A DNA stretch of 12,255 nt from CAZJCK01 sp964544635 (GTDB taxonomy: Bacteria > Zixibacteria > MSB-5A5 > GN15 > FEB-12): positions 1 to 12,255 of the forward strand of contig CAZJCK010000083.1 of the NCBI GenBank assembly GCA_964544635.1. Direction: 5' to 3'. Below the pieces are notes generated by a model. The model was not told the DNA's origin, searched no databases, and saw only the letters and a program-made list of their open reading frames with translations. A program made the position numbers and the translations under genes. Below are positions 6,532 to 12,255 of this stretch, piece by piece; the stretch's first letter is position 1; every line of letters begins with the position of its first letter.

Positions 6532-6879
6532 CAACTCAACTGCGGCCCTTCTTTCGGTATGCAAACGGCGACTGTAAGCCAGACCGTCAGGGGGACAATT
6601 CAAAAGCGAGTTTTCGGTGGTTTGGCGTTCTCACACGACGGTTGGCGGCAGATCATCACGGGCTTCGCGAGGATACCGTTGGTGGTACGTGATCAGCCGG
6701 TCCGCCTTGATCTCCCGCACCTGATCTAAATGCTCAAAGAAGGAGTAACTCCGCCCTTCGCTTTGACAGGTCGGATCGAATCGTTCAATGTGCGCCTCCT
6801 GGAACGGCCTGCTCGGCCGGAGATGGCGGCAGGCCATACTCACATGGAACAACGGGTGTCGAAGCGGTGGCGTCCGGAA
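6532..6879. other. Convergent intergenic region between receptor and CHAT genes
   Basis: 348 nt between two convergent stop codons. I see no strong rho-independent terminator on either strand. There is a 7-bp inverted repeat, GGCCTGC (6806-6812) / GCAGGCC (6829-6835), without a T-run. The only open frame of note is a minus-strand one covered separately. Confidence 0.6.
6631..6852 (-). CDS. Doubtful small ORF downstream of and in frame with the CHAT gene
   Basis: Would encode 73 residues from a TTG start, ending in RDDLPPTVV. No family is recognised. The frame is the same as that of the upstream CHAT gene, and the stretch between the CHAT TGA and this TTG is open, so it could only be joined by stop read-through. 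The CHAT protein already ends in a normal C-terminus (FITVGDW). Third codon positions are mostly G/C, as in real genes here, but there is no ATG at the start, no visible ribosome binding site and no signal peptide. It may be a gene remnant or chance. Confidence 0.2.
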   Translation of the reverse strand: MFHVSMACRHLRPSRPFQEAHIERFDPTCQSEGRSYSFFEHLDQVREIKADRLITYHQRYPREARDDLPPTVV

Positions 6880-9800
6880 TCACCAATCGCCGACGGTTAT
6901 GAACGACGACCAGAGGCAGGGATGCGGCGCCAGGCCGTTTTGCCGCAGCGCCGAGATCATATCGAGTTGTACCGTGCGAAGCGCCTCGGCAACCGAGCGG
7001 TCGGCGTGGTTGTACAGCGGACTGATCAGACTAGCGGTGGTGACATCATCGACCGGCCAAAGGGCGCAGACAACTGTCCGTGCCCCGGCCATGAGGAAGG
7101 CCCGCCGCAGGCCGTAGACACCCTCCCCCGACACCACCTGGCCGAGGCCGGTTTCGCAGGCCGACAGCACCACCAGGTCGGTCGCATCGAGTGACATCCC
7201 GGCCACTTCGAAGGCGGTCAGGACGCCGTCCTCGGCGCCGCGAGCGGCGGCATCCTTACCGTGCAGGTTGGAACCGGCAAGAAACAATCCTGACAACAGC
7301 AGCGGATTGGCCGTTCGGACCATCGCAGCGGCAGTGTCGGTGGTCGCTTCACATTCGGCCTGCAGGTAGTAGCCGTGAGTCGCAAGATGCACCACCCGGT
7401 GTGACGGTCCCAGTCGCTTGCAACGTTCTTCCGTTGCGGCCGGTCCGAGGAATGACGCAACCGGTTCATCGATGGCGCTTCTCCACCAATCGACGATGCG
7501 GTCGATCTCATGACGGGTGCCCGGCAGCGGGCTCACCGTAATCTCGTCGAGATTGCGGCAGGGGGAACTGATACGGCGCTGCTTTGCCGCCAACGACTTC
7601 TGCGCCGGCGCCTGGCGTGTCAGTTGGGGGGAGATGTGGCGCTGCTCGACGGAGGCATCGAAGTCGGGGTCGCCGATCGCGAGCAGTCCCTCAACCCTGT
7701 TGCCGCCCGGCCTGTCACGCAGCAAGTCGCGGCCGGCGGTCAGGTAGTGGATGGCGTGTTGTTCGGCGAGAAACGGTCCGTCGGGTCTTGCCAGTCCGGC
7801 GAACGAGACAGTGCTGAGGCCGCCGTCGGGAGCGATCAGAACCAACCCCGCACCGTCCACGGCTTCGGCCACCGGCGACCAGAGTAGCGTGTACAGCGAG
7901 TCGGCGATGGCGACATAACGTTCCCAGTACGCATCCGGCGCCAGCAGTTGCAGGGCGACCTCCTGCATATGCTCACGATATTTCGCCTGCAGGTGGTCGA
8001 TTTGGTCGGCGCGACCGAGATACTTTACCAATGGCGGGGCGTCGTCGCGAACTACCAGTACGGCATAGGCCGGCCAGGCGGTACGGCCGGCAACGTCGAT
8101 GTGCAGGTACCGGTAATACTCGAGCAGTGCGCTCTTGTCGGGAAGGGTGGCGGCTATCTTCTTCGGCGTCAGCATCGGTGTGACGGCCGTCAGCATCGGC
8201 CGCCCGCCCATTCGAGCGAGCGACTGTTCGAGTGATTCGGCTGTCCGGCCGAGCGTGTCAAGATAACAGGCGAACGCTGCCGAGTCGATCTCGGGACCGG
8301 CGACAAAGAGGCTGGAGATGTCGCGACGGATGGCGCGCAGGGAATCGAGCTTGCGTTGGACGTCGGCATCCGGTTGCTCACGCATGGCGCGGGTACGCCG
8401 GAAGACTTCATCCGACACGGCGCCCTTGGTCGCGAGGATGGCGGCAGCCACGCCGCCGGTCGTGGCGCTGTCCCAATCGGCGGCGTCTACGGCACTGCTG
8501 ATGAAGTTGCCGGCAGCGTTGTGCACTTGTTCGGAGTACCGCAGCGCCTCCTCCTCGCTAAGGGCGAAGGCATTGCTGTGGAAGTGTCGGTGCTGGATAA
8601 GGAAGGCACGCTCGGCCAGTGACACCGCATCACCGGTGCGTCCCTGTGCCCGTCGCAGTTTACTCAGGTTGGCAAGGACATCAGCCTGGTCATGATGATA
8701 GCCGCCGTAGACGCGGTCAAGAATGGCCAGCGATTGCTGGAGTGAACTTTCGGCAAGCTCCAGCGAATCAAGATGAAAGGCGGCGTTGCCGATGTTCAAC
8801 AGGCTGGAAGCGATCCAGGGATGCGACTCGCCGACCAGCTCGCGCTTGATGGCCATCGACTCACGGTACACCGCCAGACCATCGGCATACCGTCGCTGCT
8901 CAACATAGGTGTTGCCAAGATTATTCAACAGGAGGGCCTCGGACTCGCGCTGATCCGAGGTTGTCTCGCGGGCGATATCGATAACTTGAAGATACACCTC
9001 TACGGCATCCTCGTACTCCTCCTGTTTCGACAGGGCAAGGGCCAGGGCATCGAGCGTACCTATCAAGTCGGGATGGCTCTCGCCAAAACTGCTTTCCCGA
9101 ATGGCCAGGGCCTCTCGCGCCAGTCGTTCGGCACGCTCATACTGGAGCAACTCGCTGTTGACCAAAGCCAGGACATCGAGTACGTCGGCGATGTTGCCAT
9201 GATTGGCCGGCAGGGTAGCGCGAAAACGGGTGAGCGCGCCCTGCAGGAGTTCGTCAGCCTTGACATACTCACCCCGGTTGCGATAGATGTCGCCGAGGTT
9301 GTTCATGGTCAGGGCGACATCACTCGACATCGAGTCGATGTGCCATTTTATATCGAGGGAGCGACGGTAGACAGTTTCGGCGCGGTCGAGATCGCCGGTA
9401 TAGTAGTAGTACAGTATGCCAAGATTGTCCAGCAGCGCCGCCAGTTCGACCGGGTCGTAGTCTTCTGCCGACTCGAAGATATCGCGGGCACGGGTGTATG
9501 CATCTTCGGCTTCGTCGTACTTGCTCTGTGCCAGCAGCATGACACCAAGTGTCCGCAGAGCAATAGCCACTTCGGGATGATTGGGGCCATACGCCTCTTC
9601 GCGCAGTTGCAGGCATTGCAGTCCCACCCGTTCGGCCTGCTCGTAGTCGCCGTCGTAGTAGCGGAATACTGAAAGGCGACGCAGGACCGAGGCGGCAGCA
9701 GTATCGGACTCGGCATGAGCCAGATCCAGTGCCCGGTTGCCGACAGCCAGCGCGGAATCGACTTCCGACACATTGGCCAGTGAGTCGGCGCGGTTCAGGA

Positions 9801-9885
9801 GTTGCCGCCAGTCTCCGGCCGCCGCCGTGGCTGACAGCAGTATAACCACCAGCAGGCTGATATACCATGGTTTGTGGTTATGCAT
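6880..9885 (-). CDS. Exported TPR-CHAT caspase-like protein
   Basis: 1001 residues. The N-terminal hydrophobic segment (about 8-23, ending ATAAAG) looks like a signal peptide, so the protein is probably exported. About nine tetratricopeptide repeats follow (roughly 40-440), of the 42-residue kinesin-light-chain style (for example GDYEQAERVGLQCLQLREEAYG.NHPEVA). After a helical linker comes a C-terminal CHAT domain (about 640-1001) with the catalytic dyad His837 (HLATHGYY) and Cys910 (LSACETGLG), then GEGVYGLRRAF and a usual CHAT end. CHAT proteins are clan CD cysteine peptidases; some (Craspase, TPR-CHAT) cut partner proteins in immunity, but most bacterial ones have unknown targets. No gasdermin, CRISPR or other partner gene is next to it. 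AGAGGG lies 5 nt before the ATG. It appears to be transcribed alone. Confidence 0.9.
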   Translation of the reverse strand: MHNHKPWYISLLVVILLSATAAAGDWRQLLNRADSLANVSEVDSALAVGNRALDLAHAESDTAAASVLRRLSVFRYYDGDYEQAERVGLQCLQLREEAYGPNHPEVAIALRTLGVMLLAQSKYDEAEDAYTRARDIFESAEDYDPVELAALLDNLGILYYYYTGDLDRAETVYRRSLDIKWHIDSMSSDVALTMNNLGDIYRNRGEYVKADELLQGALTRFRATLPANHGNIADVLDVLALVNSELLQYERAERLAREALAIRESSFGESHPDLIGTLDALALALSKQEEYEDAVEVYLQVIDIARETTSDQRESEALLLNNLGNTYVEQRRYADGLAVYRESMAIKRELVGESHPWIASSLLNIGNAAFHLDSLELAESSLQQSLAILDRVYGGYHHDQADVLANLSKLRRAQGRTGDAVSLAERAFLIQHRHFHSNAFALSEEEALRYSEQVHNAAGNFISSAVDAADWDSATTGGVAAAILATKGAVSDEVFRRTRAMREQPDADVQRKLDSLRAIRRDISSLFVAGPEIDSAAFACYLDTLGRTAESLEQSLARMGGRPMLTAVTPMLTPKKIAATLPDKSALLEYYRYLHIDVAGRTAWPAYAVLVVRDDAPPLVKYLGRADQIDHLQAKYREHMQEVALQLLAPDAYWERYVAIADSLYTLLWSPVAEAVDGAGLVLIAPDGGLSTVSFAGLARPDGPFLAEQHAIHYLTAGRDLLRDRPGGNRVEGLLAIGDPDFDASVEQRHISPQLTRQAPAQKSLAAKQRRISSPCRNLDEITVSPLPGTRHEIDRIVDWWRSAIDEPVASFLGPAATEERCKRLGPSHRVVHLATHGYYLQAECEATTDTAAAMVRTANPLLLSGLFLAGSNLHGKDAAARGAEDGVLTAFEVAGMSLDATDLVVLSACETGLGQVVSGEGVYGLRRAFLMAGARTVVCALWPVDDVTTASLISPLYNHADRSVAEALRTVQLDMISALRQNGLAPHPCLWSSFITVGDW

Positions 9886-10075
9886 CGTATCCCTCTGTTA
9901 CTGACTGGTGTCTGGTTCGGCCTGATATTTGAGGCATCGCAATGCGGTCGGTTCAGTATTGATACAACCGAATATTGCCAAAGCCAACGGCAAAGTTAAC
10001 GGGATGTGGCCATGCGACGAGGCGGGACAACAAGAGTCTCCCGCTTCGTCAATCATGAGCTAACTGTCAGGTCTG
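9886..10075. other. Leader region of the CHAT gene / downstream region of the sorting-domain ORF
   Basis: Non-coding on both strands as far as I can see. The minus-strand side nearest the CHAT gene holds the AGAGGG ribosome binding site (9891-9896) and an AT-rich stretch (about 9940-9980) where a promoter could lie, but no convincing -35/-10 pair. A 5-bp inverted repeat, TTGCC/GGCAA, surrounds 9975-9993. The far side holds a long hairpin listed separately. Confidence 0.5.
10016..10050 (-). terminator. Hairpin behind the sorting-domain ORF
   Basis: Arms 10016-10027 (GACGAGGCGGGA) and 10039-10050 (TCCCGCTTCGTC) form 12 pairs with one G-U on the plus strand, which is an A-C mismatch on the minus strand. 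The loop is 11 nt. It starts 25 nt beyond the stop of the minus-strand sorting-domain ORF, the right place for a transcript end, but no U-run follows on either strand. A 3' mRNA-end or insulating hairpin is as likely as an intrinsic terminator. Confidence 0.45.
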
Positions 10076-10450
10076 CTACTTCAGCAGCATCATCTTGCGC
10101 GTCGCAACGAAATCGCCGGCGATCAGGCGGTACAGGTACATCCCGCTGGCAACCGGCTCGCCGCCATCCGACTTGCCATTCCACACCGCGTCATGATACC
10201 CGGCCGGCAGCTCACCCAGCTCGATGGTGCGTACGACGCGACCGGTAATGTCGAACACCTCGAGTCTTACCTCGACCCGCGAGGTAAGCGCAAAGCTGAT
10301 GGTGGTCGATGGATTGAAGGGGTTGGGGTAGTTTTGCGACAAGGAGAATCGTTCGGGCAACAGGTTGTCGCCGTCGCCGCCGATCGCCGTCGTAAATGCC
10401 GTCACTCTTGAGCTTTTCATGCCAGCCATGCGGGAGCGAGGATATCTCAA
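10076..10450 (-). CDS. Orphan type A sorting / FlgD-like C-terminal domain (probable gene stump)
   Basis: 124 residues. From about residue 32 it is a textbook C-terminal domain: LPERFSLSQNYPNPFNPST, then a beta-sandwich (VRLEVFDITGRVVRTI, LPAGYHDAVWNGK, GMYLYRLIAGDF) and the end RKMMLLK. This is the FlgD-Ig / type A sorting domain (type IX secretion style), normally the last ~90 residues of large secreted enzymes or surface proteins. Here there is no signal peptide and no upstream domain: the frame opens with a TTG (10448-10450) overlapping the stop of the flavoprotein gene; ATGs at 10427-10429 and 10418-10420 are other options, none with a good ribosome binding site. I infer that a deletion or rearrangement removed the body of the gene. 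The longer frame is given; it is probably not functional. Confidence 0.6.
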   Translation of the reverse strand: MRYPRSRMAGMKSSRVTAFTTAIGGDGDNLLPERFSLSQNYPNPFNPSTTISFALTSRVEVRLEVFDITGRVVRTIELGELPAGYHDAVWNGKSDGGEPVASGMYLYRLIAGDFVATRKMMLLK

Positions 10451-11688
10451 GTCTGGGGGGCGGTGGCCATGTCGGAACCGGCGATCCAGCCGGTCGTCCA
10501 GGCCGACTGGAAATTGAAGCCGCCCGTGATACCGTCAATGTCGAGCAATTCACCAGCGAAATAAAGGCCGGGGCAGATACGGCTCTGCATCGTCTTGAAA
10601 TCGACCTCCTTGAGCGCCACGCCGCCGCAGGTGACGAACTCCTCCTTGAAGATACCCTTGCCGACCACGTCAAAGCGAGCAGCATGCAGCTCGTCGGCGA
10701 GGGCGAGCAGTTGTCGTTTCGACAGATTGGCCCAGGTGAGATCATCAGACACACCAACGCTGGCGCACAGGCGCTGCCAATAGCGCAGGGGGAGGTTTAC
10801 CGACGAATGGTTCTTCGCTCGCCGCTTGAGCTTCTGCTCGCGATACTCCGATAAGAACGAACGCAGCCGGTCGAGTGTATAGTCCGGCACAAAGTTGACC
10901 ACCAGCTCGGCGCGGTAGCGATGTTCATTCAATTGTCGAGCGCCCCATGCTGAGAGCTTGAGAATGGCCGGGCCGCTCAGTCCCCAGTGCGTGATCAGCA
11001 TCGGGCCACGCTGCCGCAGCTCCGTACTGTCAGCGAAGCGCAGGCTGAGTTCGACATCGGCGAAGCTCATGCCCGACAGATCAGCGATGCGCGGGTCGGT
11101 CAGCTTGAAGGTGAACAGCGACGGTACACACGGCACTACGGTATGGCCGAGCGATGCGGCGATGCGGTATCCCTGGCGGCTGCTGCCGGTAGCCAGCAGC
11201 ACGCGATCGGCCCGAAGCGGCGCCTGGTCATGGATCGAGACTTCGAAATAGCGACCGTCACCTGATTCACGCACCGCGATATCACTCACGCGCGCGTTCA
11301 ACCGTACAGTCACGCCGGCCTGATCAGCCGTGCGCTGCAGACAGTCAATAATGGTAGCCGAGGAATCGGTGACGGGAAACATGCGACCGTCCGCCTCCGT
11401 TTTCAATGTCACCCCCCGCTGCTCGAAGAACTCGACAACGTCGCGCGGTTGGAAACGGCTGAACGGCCCCCGCAGTTCACGGTGTCCGCGCGGGTAATTG
11501 CGCACCAGGTCCGACGGTTCGAAGCAATGGTGTGTCACATTGCACCGCCCGCCGCCTGATATGCGCACCTTGTCCAGCGGCGTATCGGTCGCTTCGAGGA
11601 CGGTCACCCGGGCGGCATCGTTGGCCCGGGCAGCGGTAATAGCGCCGAAATAGCCCGCCGCGCCGCCGCCAATCACCGCGATTCGCAT
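10447..11688 (-). CDS. HI0933/BaiN-family NAD(P)/FAD-dependent oxidoreductase
   Basis: 413 residues, the usual length for the family. It starts with a Rossmann dinucleotide-binding motif, IAVIGGGAAG (residues 3-12), followed by KVRISGGGRCNVTHHC, the family's signature SGGGRCN segment. Near the end are VTCGGVALKEVDFKTMQSR, GLYFAGELLDIDGITGGFNFQSAW and a glycine-rich FAD-contacting end. The family holds cytoplasmic flavoproteins of mostly unknown substrate; BaiN in gut clostridia acts on bile-acid intermediates, but that role should not be carried over. The ATG at 11688 is chosen because it puts the Rossmann strand at the N-terminus and has a GGGA about 3 nt upstream; an in-frame upstream start would add 40 residues with no counterpart in the family. 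The stop overlaps the TTG of the sorting-domain stump. Confidence 0.9.
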   Translation of the reverse strand: MRIAVIGGGAAGYFGAITAARANDAARVTVLEATDTPLDKVRISGGGRCNVTHHCFEPSDLVRNYPRGHRELRGPFSRFQPRDVVEFFEQRGVTLKTEADGRMFPVTDSSATIIDCLQRTADQAGVTVRLNARVSDIAVRESGDGRYFEVSIHDQAPLRADRVLLATGSSRQGYRIAASLGHTVVPCVPSLFTFKLTDPRIADLSGMSFADVELSLRFADSTELRQRGPMLITHWGLSGPAILKLSAWGARQLNEHRYRAELVVNFVPDYTLDRLRSFLSEYREQKLKRRAKNHSSVNLPLRYWQRLCASVGVSDDLTWANLSKRQLLALADELHAARFDVVGKGIFKEEFVTCGGVALKEVDFKTMQSRICPGLYFAGELLDIDGITGGFNFQSAWTTGWIAGSDMATAPQT

Positions 11689-11775
11689 GTGTCCCGCGCA
11701 TTCATGCCGGCAAGTATGGTACATCGTGGTGCCAACGCCAAGCGGTATATCATCAGGAAACAACAATACGAGAAT

Positions 11776-11796
11776 CCGGGCATCGATGATGCCCGG
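11776..11796 (-). terminator. GC hairpin upstream of the flavoprotein gene
   Basis: A perfect 9-bp stem, CCGGGCATC (11776-11784) / GATGCCCGG (11788-11796), with a 3-nt loop, followed on the minus strand by a T-rich but interrupted stretch (ATTCTCGTATTGTTG). It lies 88-108 nt before the flavoprotein ATG. It may end a minus-strand transcript arriving from the right or act as a leader structure. Confidence 0.45.
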
Positions 11797-11802
11797 GTGT
11801 AG

Positions 11803-11835
11803 CGACAACTACCGTGACGTCTGGCGTCCGGCTAG
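11803..11835 (+). repeat. 33-bp exact repeat, copy 1
   Basis: Identical over 33 bases to 11913-11945, ending in CTAG. After the CTAG this copy continues into CAGGCTGTGGAAAAA. That string resembles the widespread CAGGCTGTTGAAAAA-type ends of insertion-sequence-like repeats as I remember them; I cannot verify this by search. Confidence 0.95.
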
Positions 11836-11873
11836 CAGGCTGTGGAAAAATGTGTTCAGGTTGAAGTTGTAGG

Positions 11874-11893
11874 CGGTATCGCCGGCAATACCG
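11874..11893. repeat. 20-bp imperfect palindrome next to the assembly gap
   Basis: CGGTATCGCCGGCAATACCG is symmetric except for one mismatched pair (C/A). Its left part can also fold as GGCG-GTAT-CGCC. It lies 10 nt before the gap. Together with the flanking IS-like string it could be part of a small repeated element. Confidence 0.4.
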
Positions 11894-11902
11894 ACTGCCG
11901 TG

Positions 11903-11912
11903 NNNNNNNNNN
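11903..11912. other. Assembly gap (10 N)
   Basis: Ten undetermined bases, a typical scaffolder placeholder of arbitrary length. The right contig begins exactly at the first base of the second copy of the 33-bp repeat, so true distance and even adjacency across the gap are uncertain. Confidence 0.98.
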
Positions 11913-11945
11913 CGACAACTACCGTGACGTCTGGCGTCCGGCTAG
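11913..11945 (+). repeat. 33-bp exact repeat, copy 2
   Basis: The second copy of the 33-bp repeat starts directly at the gap edge. Its terminal CTAG contains, on the minus strand, the TAG stop codon (11942-11944) of the cytochrome gene. This copy then continues into cytochrome coding sequence rather than the IS-like string. Confidence 0.95.
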
Positions 11946-12255
11946 TGGATATGGCATGACTGGCACTGTACTCCCTTTAACTCATCACGGATCTTCTGTC
12001 CCACGATCTGGTGGAACAGCGGTGGCTGCGCCTCGTCGTGGTGACAGCGGGTACAGGTCTCATCGATTCTGGACTGGCCGACCGTGCGATGGCAGCAGCG
12101 ACAGGTTACCTGGAGATCGCTCTCGGCCGGAGCATTCGTTGACTGCCGCAAGAGGCTGGTCGGCAACATCACCAAGCGGTTAACGTTCAGCAACGTGAGC
12201 GTCGATGCGTCCGGCAACCCCGCCGCCGGGAACCGACGATACGGGTTCCCGGCGA
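11942..12255 (-). CDS. Multiheme c-type cytochrome, C-terminal part
   Basis: The reading frame is open to the right edge of the window, so the gene continues beyond it. About 104 residues are visible. Three CxxCH heme-attachment motifs are clear: CRCCH (12089-12103), CTRCH (12041-12055, followed by another His) and CQSCH (11951-11965), the last only two residues before the TAG stop. Additional His residues (for example PLFHQ) could be distal heme ligands. Such proteins work in the periplasm or at the cell surface in electron transfer. No signal peptide is visible, so the true start is probably outside the window; a TTG at 12215-12217 is possible but poor. The C-terminal end sits in a 33-bp repeat beside an assembly gap, so this end could differ in the real genome. 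Confidence 0.8.
   Translation of the reverse strand, partial: AGNPYRRFPAAGLPDASTLTLLNVNRLVMLPTSLLRQSTNAPAESDLQVTCRCCHRTVGQSRIDETCTRCHHDEAQPPLFHQIVGQKIRDELKGVQCQSCHIH
12224..12254. repeat. 11-bp perfect inverted repeat at the right edge
   Basis: CGCCGGGAACC (12224-12234) and GGTTCCCGGCG (12244-12254) pair perfectly around a 9-nt loop. It lies in the open cytochrome frame, but if that gene actually starts further in, this would be an intergenic hairpin upstream of it. The window ends one base later, so a following T-run cannot be judged. Confidence 0.6.

Noticed and set aside
8773..9672. A 299-residue plus-strand ORF inside the CHAT gene
   Set aside because: It lies antisense to the TPR region, has no ribosome binding site or recognisable domain, and is explained by the codon composition of the real gene.
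10212..10757. A 181-residue minus-strand ORF spanning the flavoprotein end and the sorting domain
   Set aside because: It is an Arg/Ser/Pro-rich out-of-frame product of two recognised coding frames.
11689..11808. 40-residue N-terminal extension of the flavoprotein
   Set aside because: The family starts right before the Rossmann strand; the extension has no homology-like content and covers the upstream hairpin region.
11842..12183. A plus-strand ORF crossing the assembly gap
   Set aside because: It contains undetermined bases and runs antisense to the cytochrome with three heme motifs.

Overview
The window looks like DNA from an uncultivated bacterium of the FCB group, most likely close to candidate phylum Zixibacteria. 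Three things support this: a secreted protein ending in two dockerin-like repeats of the form GDVNGDG...DLANLVDYLF; a type A sorting / FlgD-like C-terminal domain with the hallmark YPNPFNPST; and an exported TPR-CHAT protein. This assignment is inference from protein style, not from a marker gene. The DNA is moderately GC-rich, except for an AT-rich stretch near the left end.

Left edge (1-315): only the 3' half of a tRNA-Ser(GCU) is present. It runs from the anticodon loop to the discriminator base, and unrelated AT-rich DNA stands where the 5' half should be. This is the expected footprint of a tyrosine-recombinase attachment site, so an integrated element may end here and lie to the left, outside the window. 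Next come an intergenic stretch and a promoter-like region with a perfect 7-1-7 AT-rich palindrome of the Fur/Zur operator type.

Plus-strand cluster (316-6531): four genes in a row appear to form a metal-uptake unit. They are a small exported His/Cys-containing DUF2946-like protein; a secreted protein with three copies of a ~119-residue beta-rich module (two identical at the DNA level) and a dockerin-like tail; a lipoprotein with five divergent copies of the same module type; and a ZnuD-like TonB-dependent receptor whose start overlaps the lipoprotein stop (ATGA). The module carries a His/Asp motif (HxDHxD[YF]TS) in three of its eight copies. My inference is a metal-responsive operon in which the lipoprotein and secreted modules capture a metal, possibly zinc, for the receptor. 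This is the best candidate in the window for an undescribed system.

Minus-strand block (6880-11688): a 1001-residue exported TPR-CHAT protein with both CHAT catalytic residues converges on the receptor gene. Beyond it are an orphan C-terminal sorting-domain ORF, probably the stump of a larger secreted-protein gene, and a complete HI0933/BaiN-family flavoprotein.

Right edge (11689-12255): a 10-base assembly gap lies beside an exact 33-bp repeat that reads like an unresolved assembly-graph branch. To its right is the C-terminal part of a multiheme c-type cytochrome on the minus strand, running off the window. Linkage across this gap should not be trusted.
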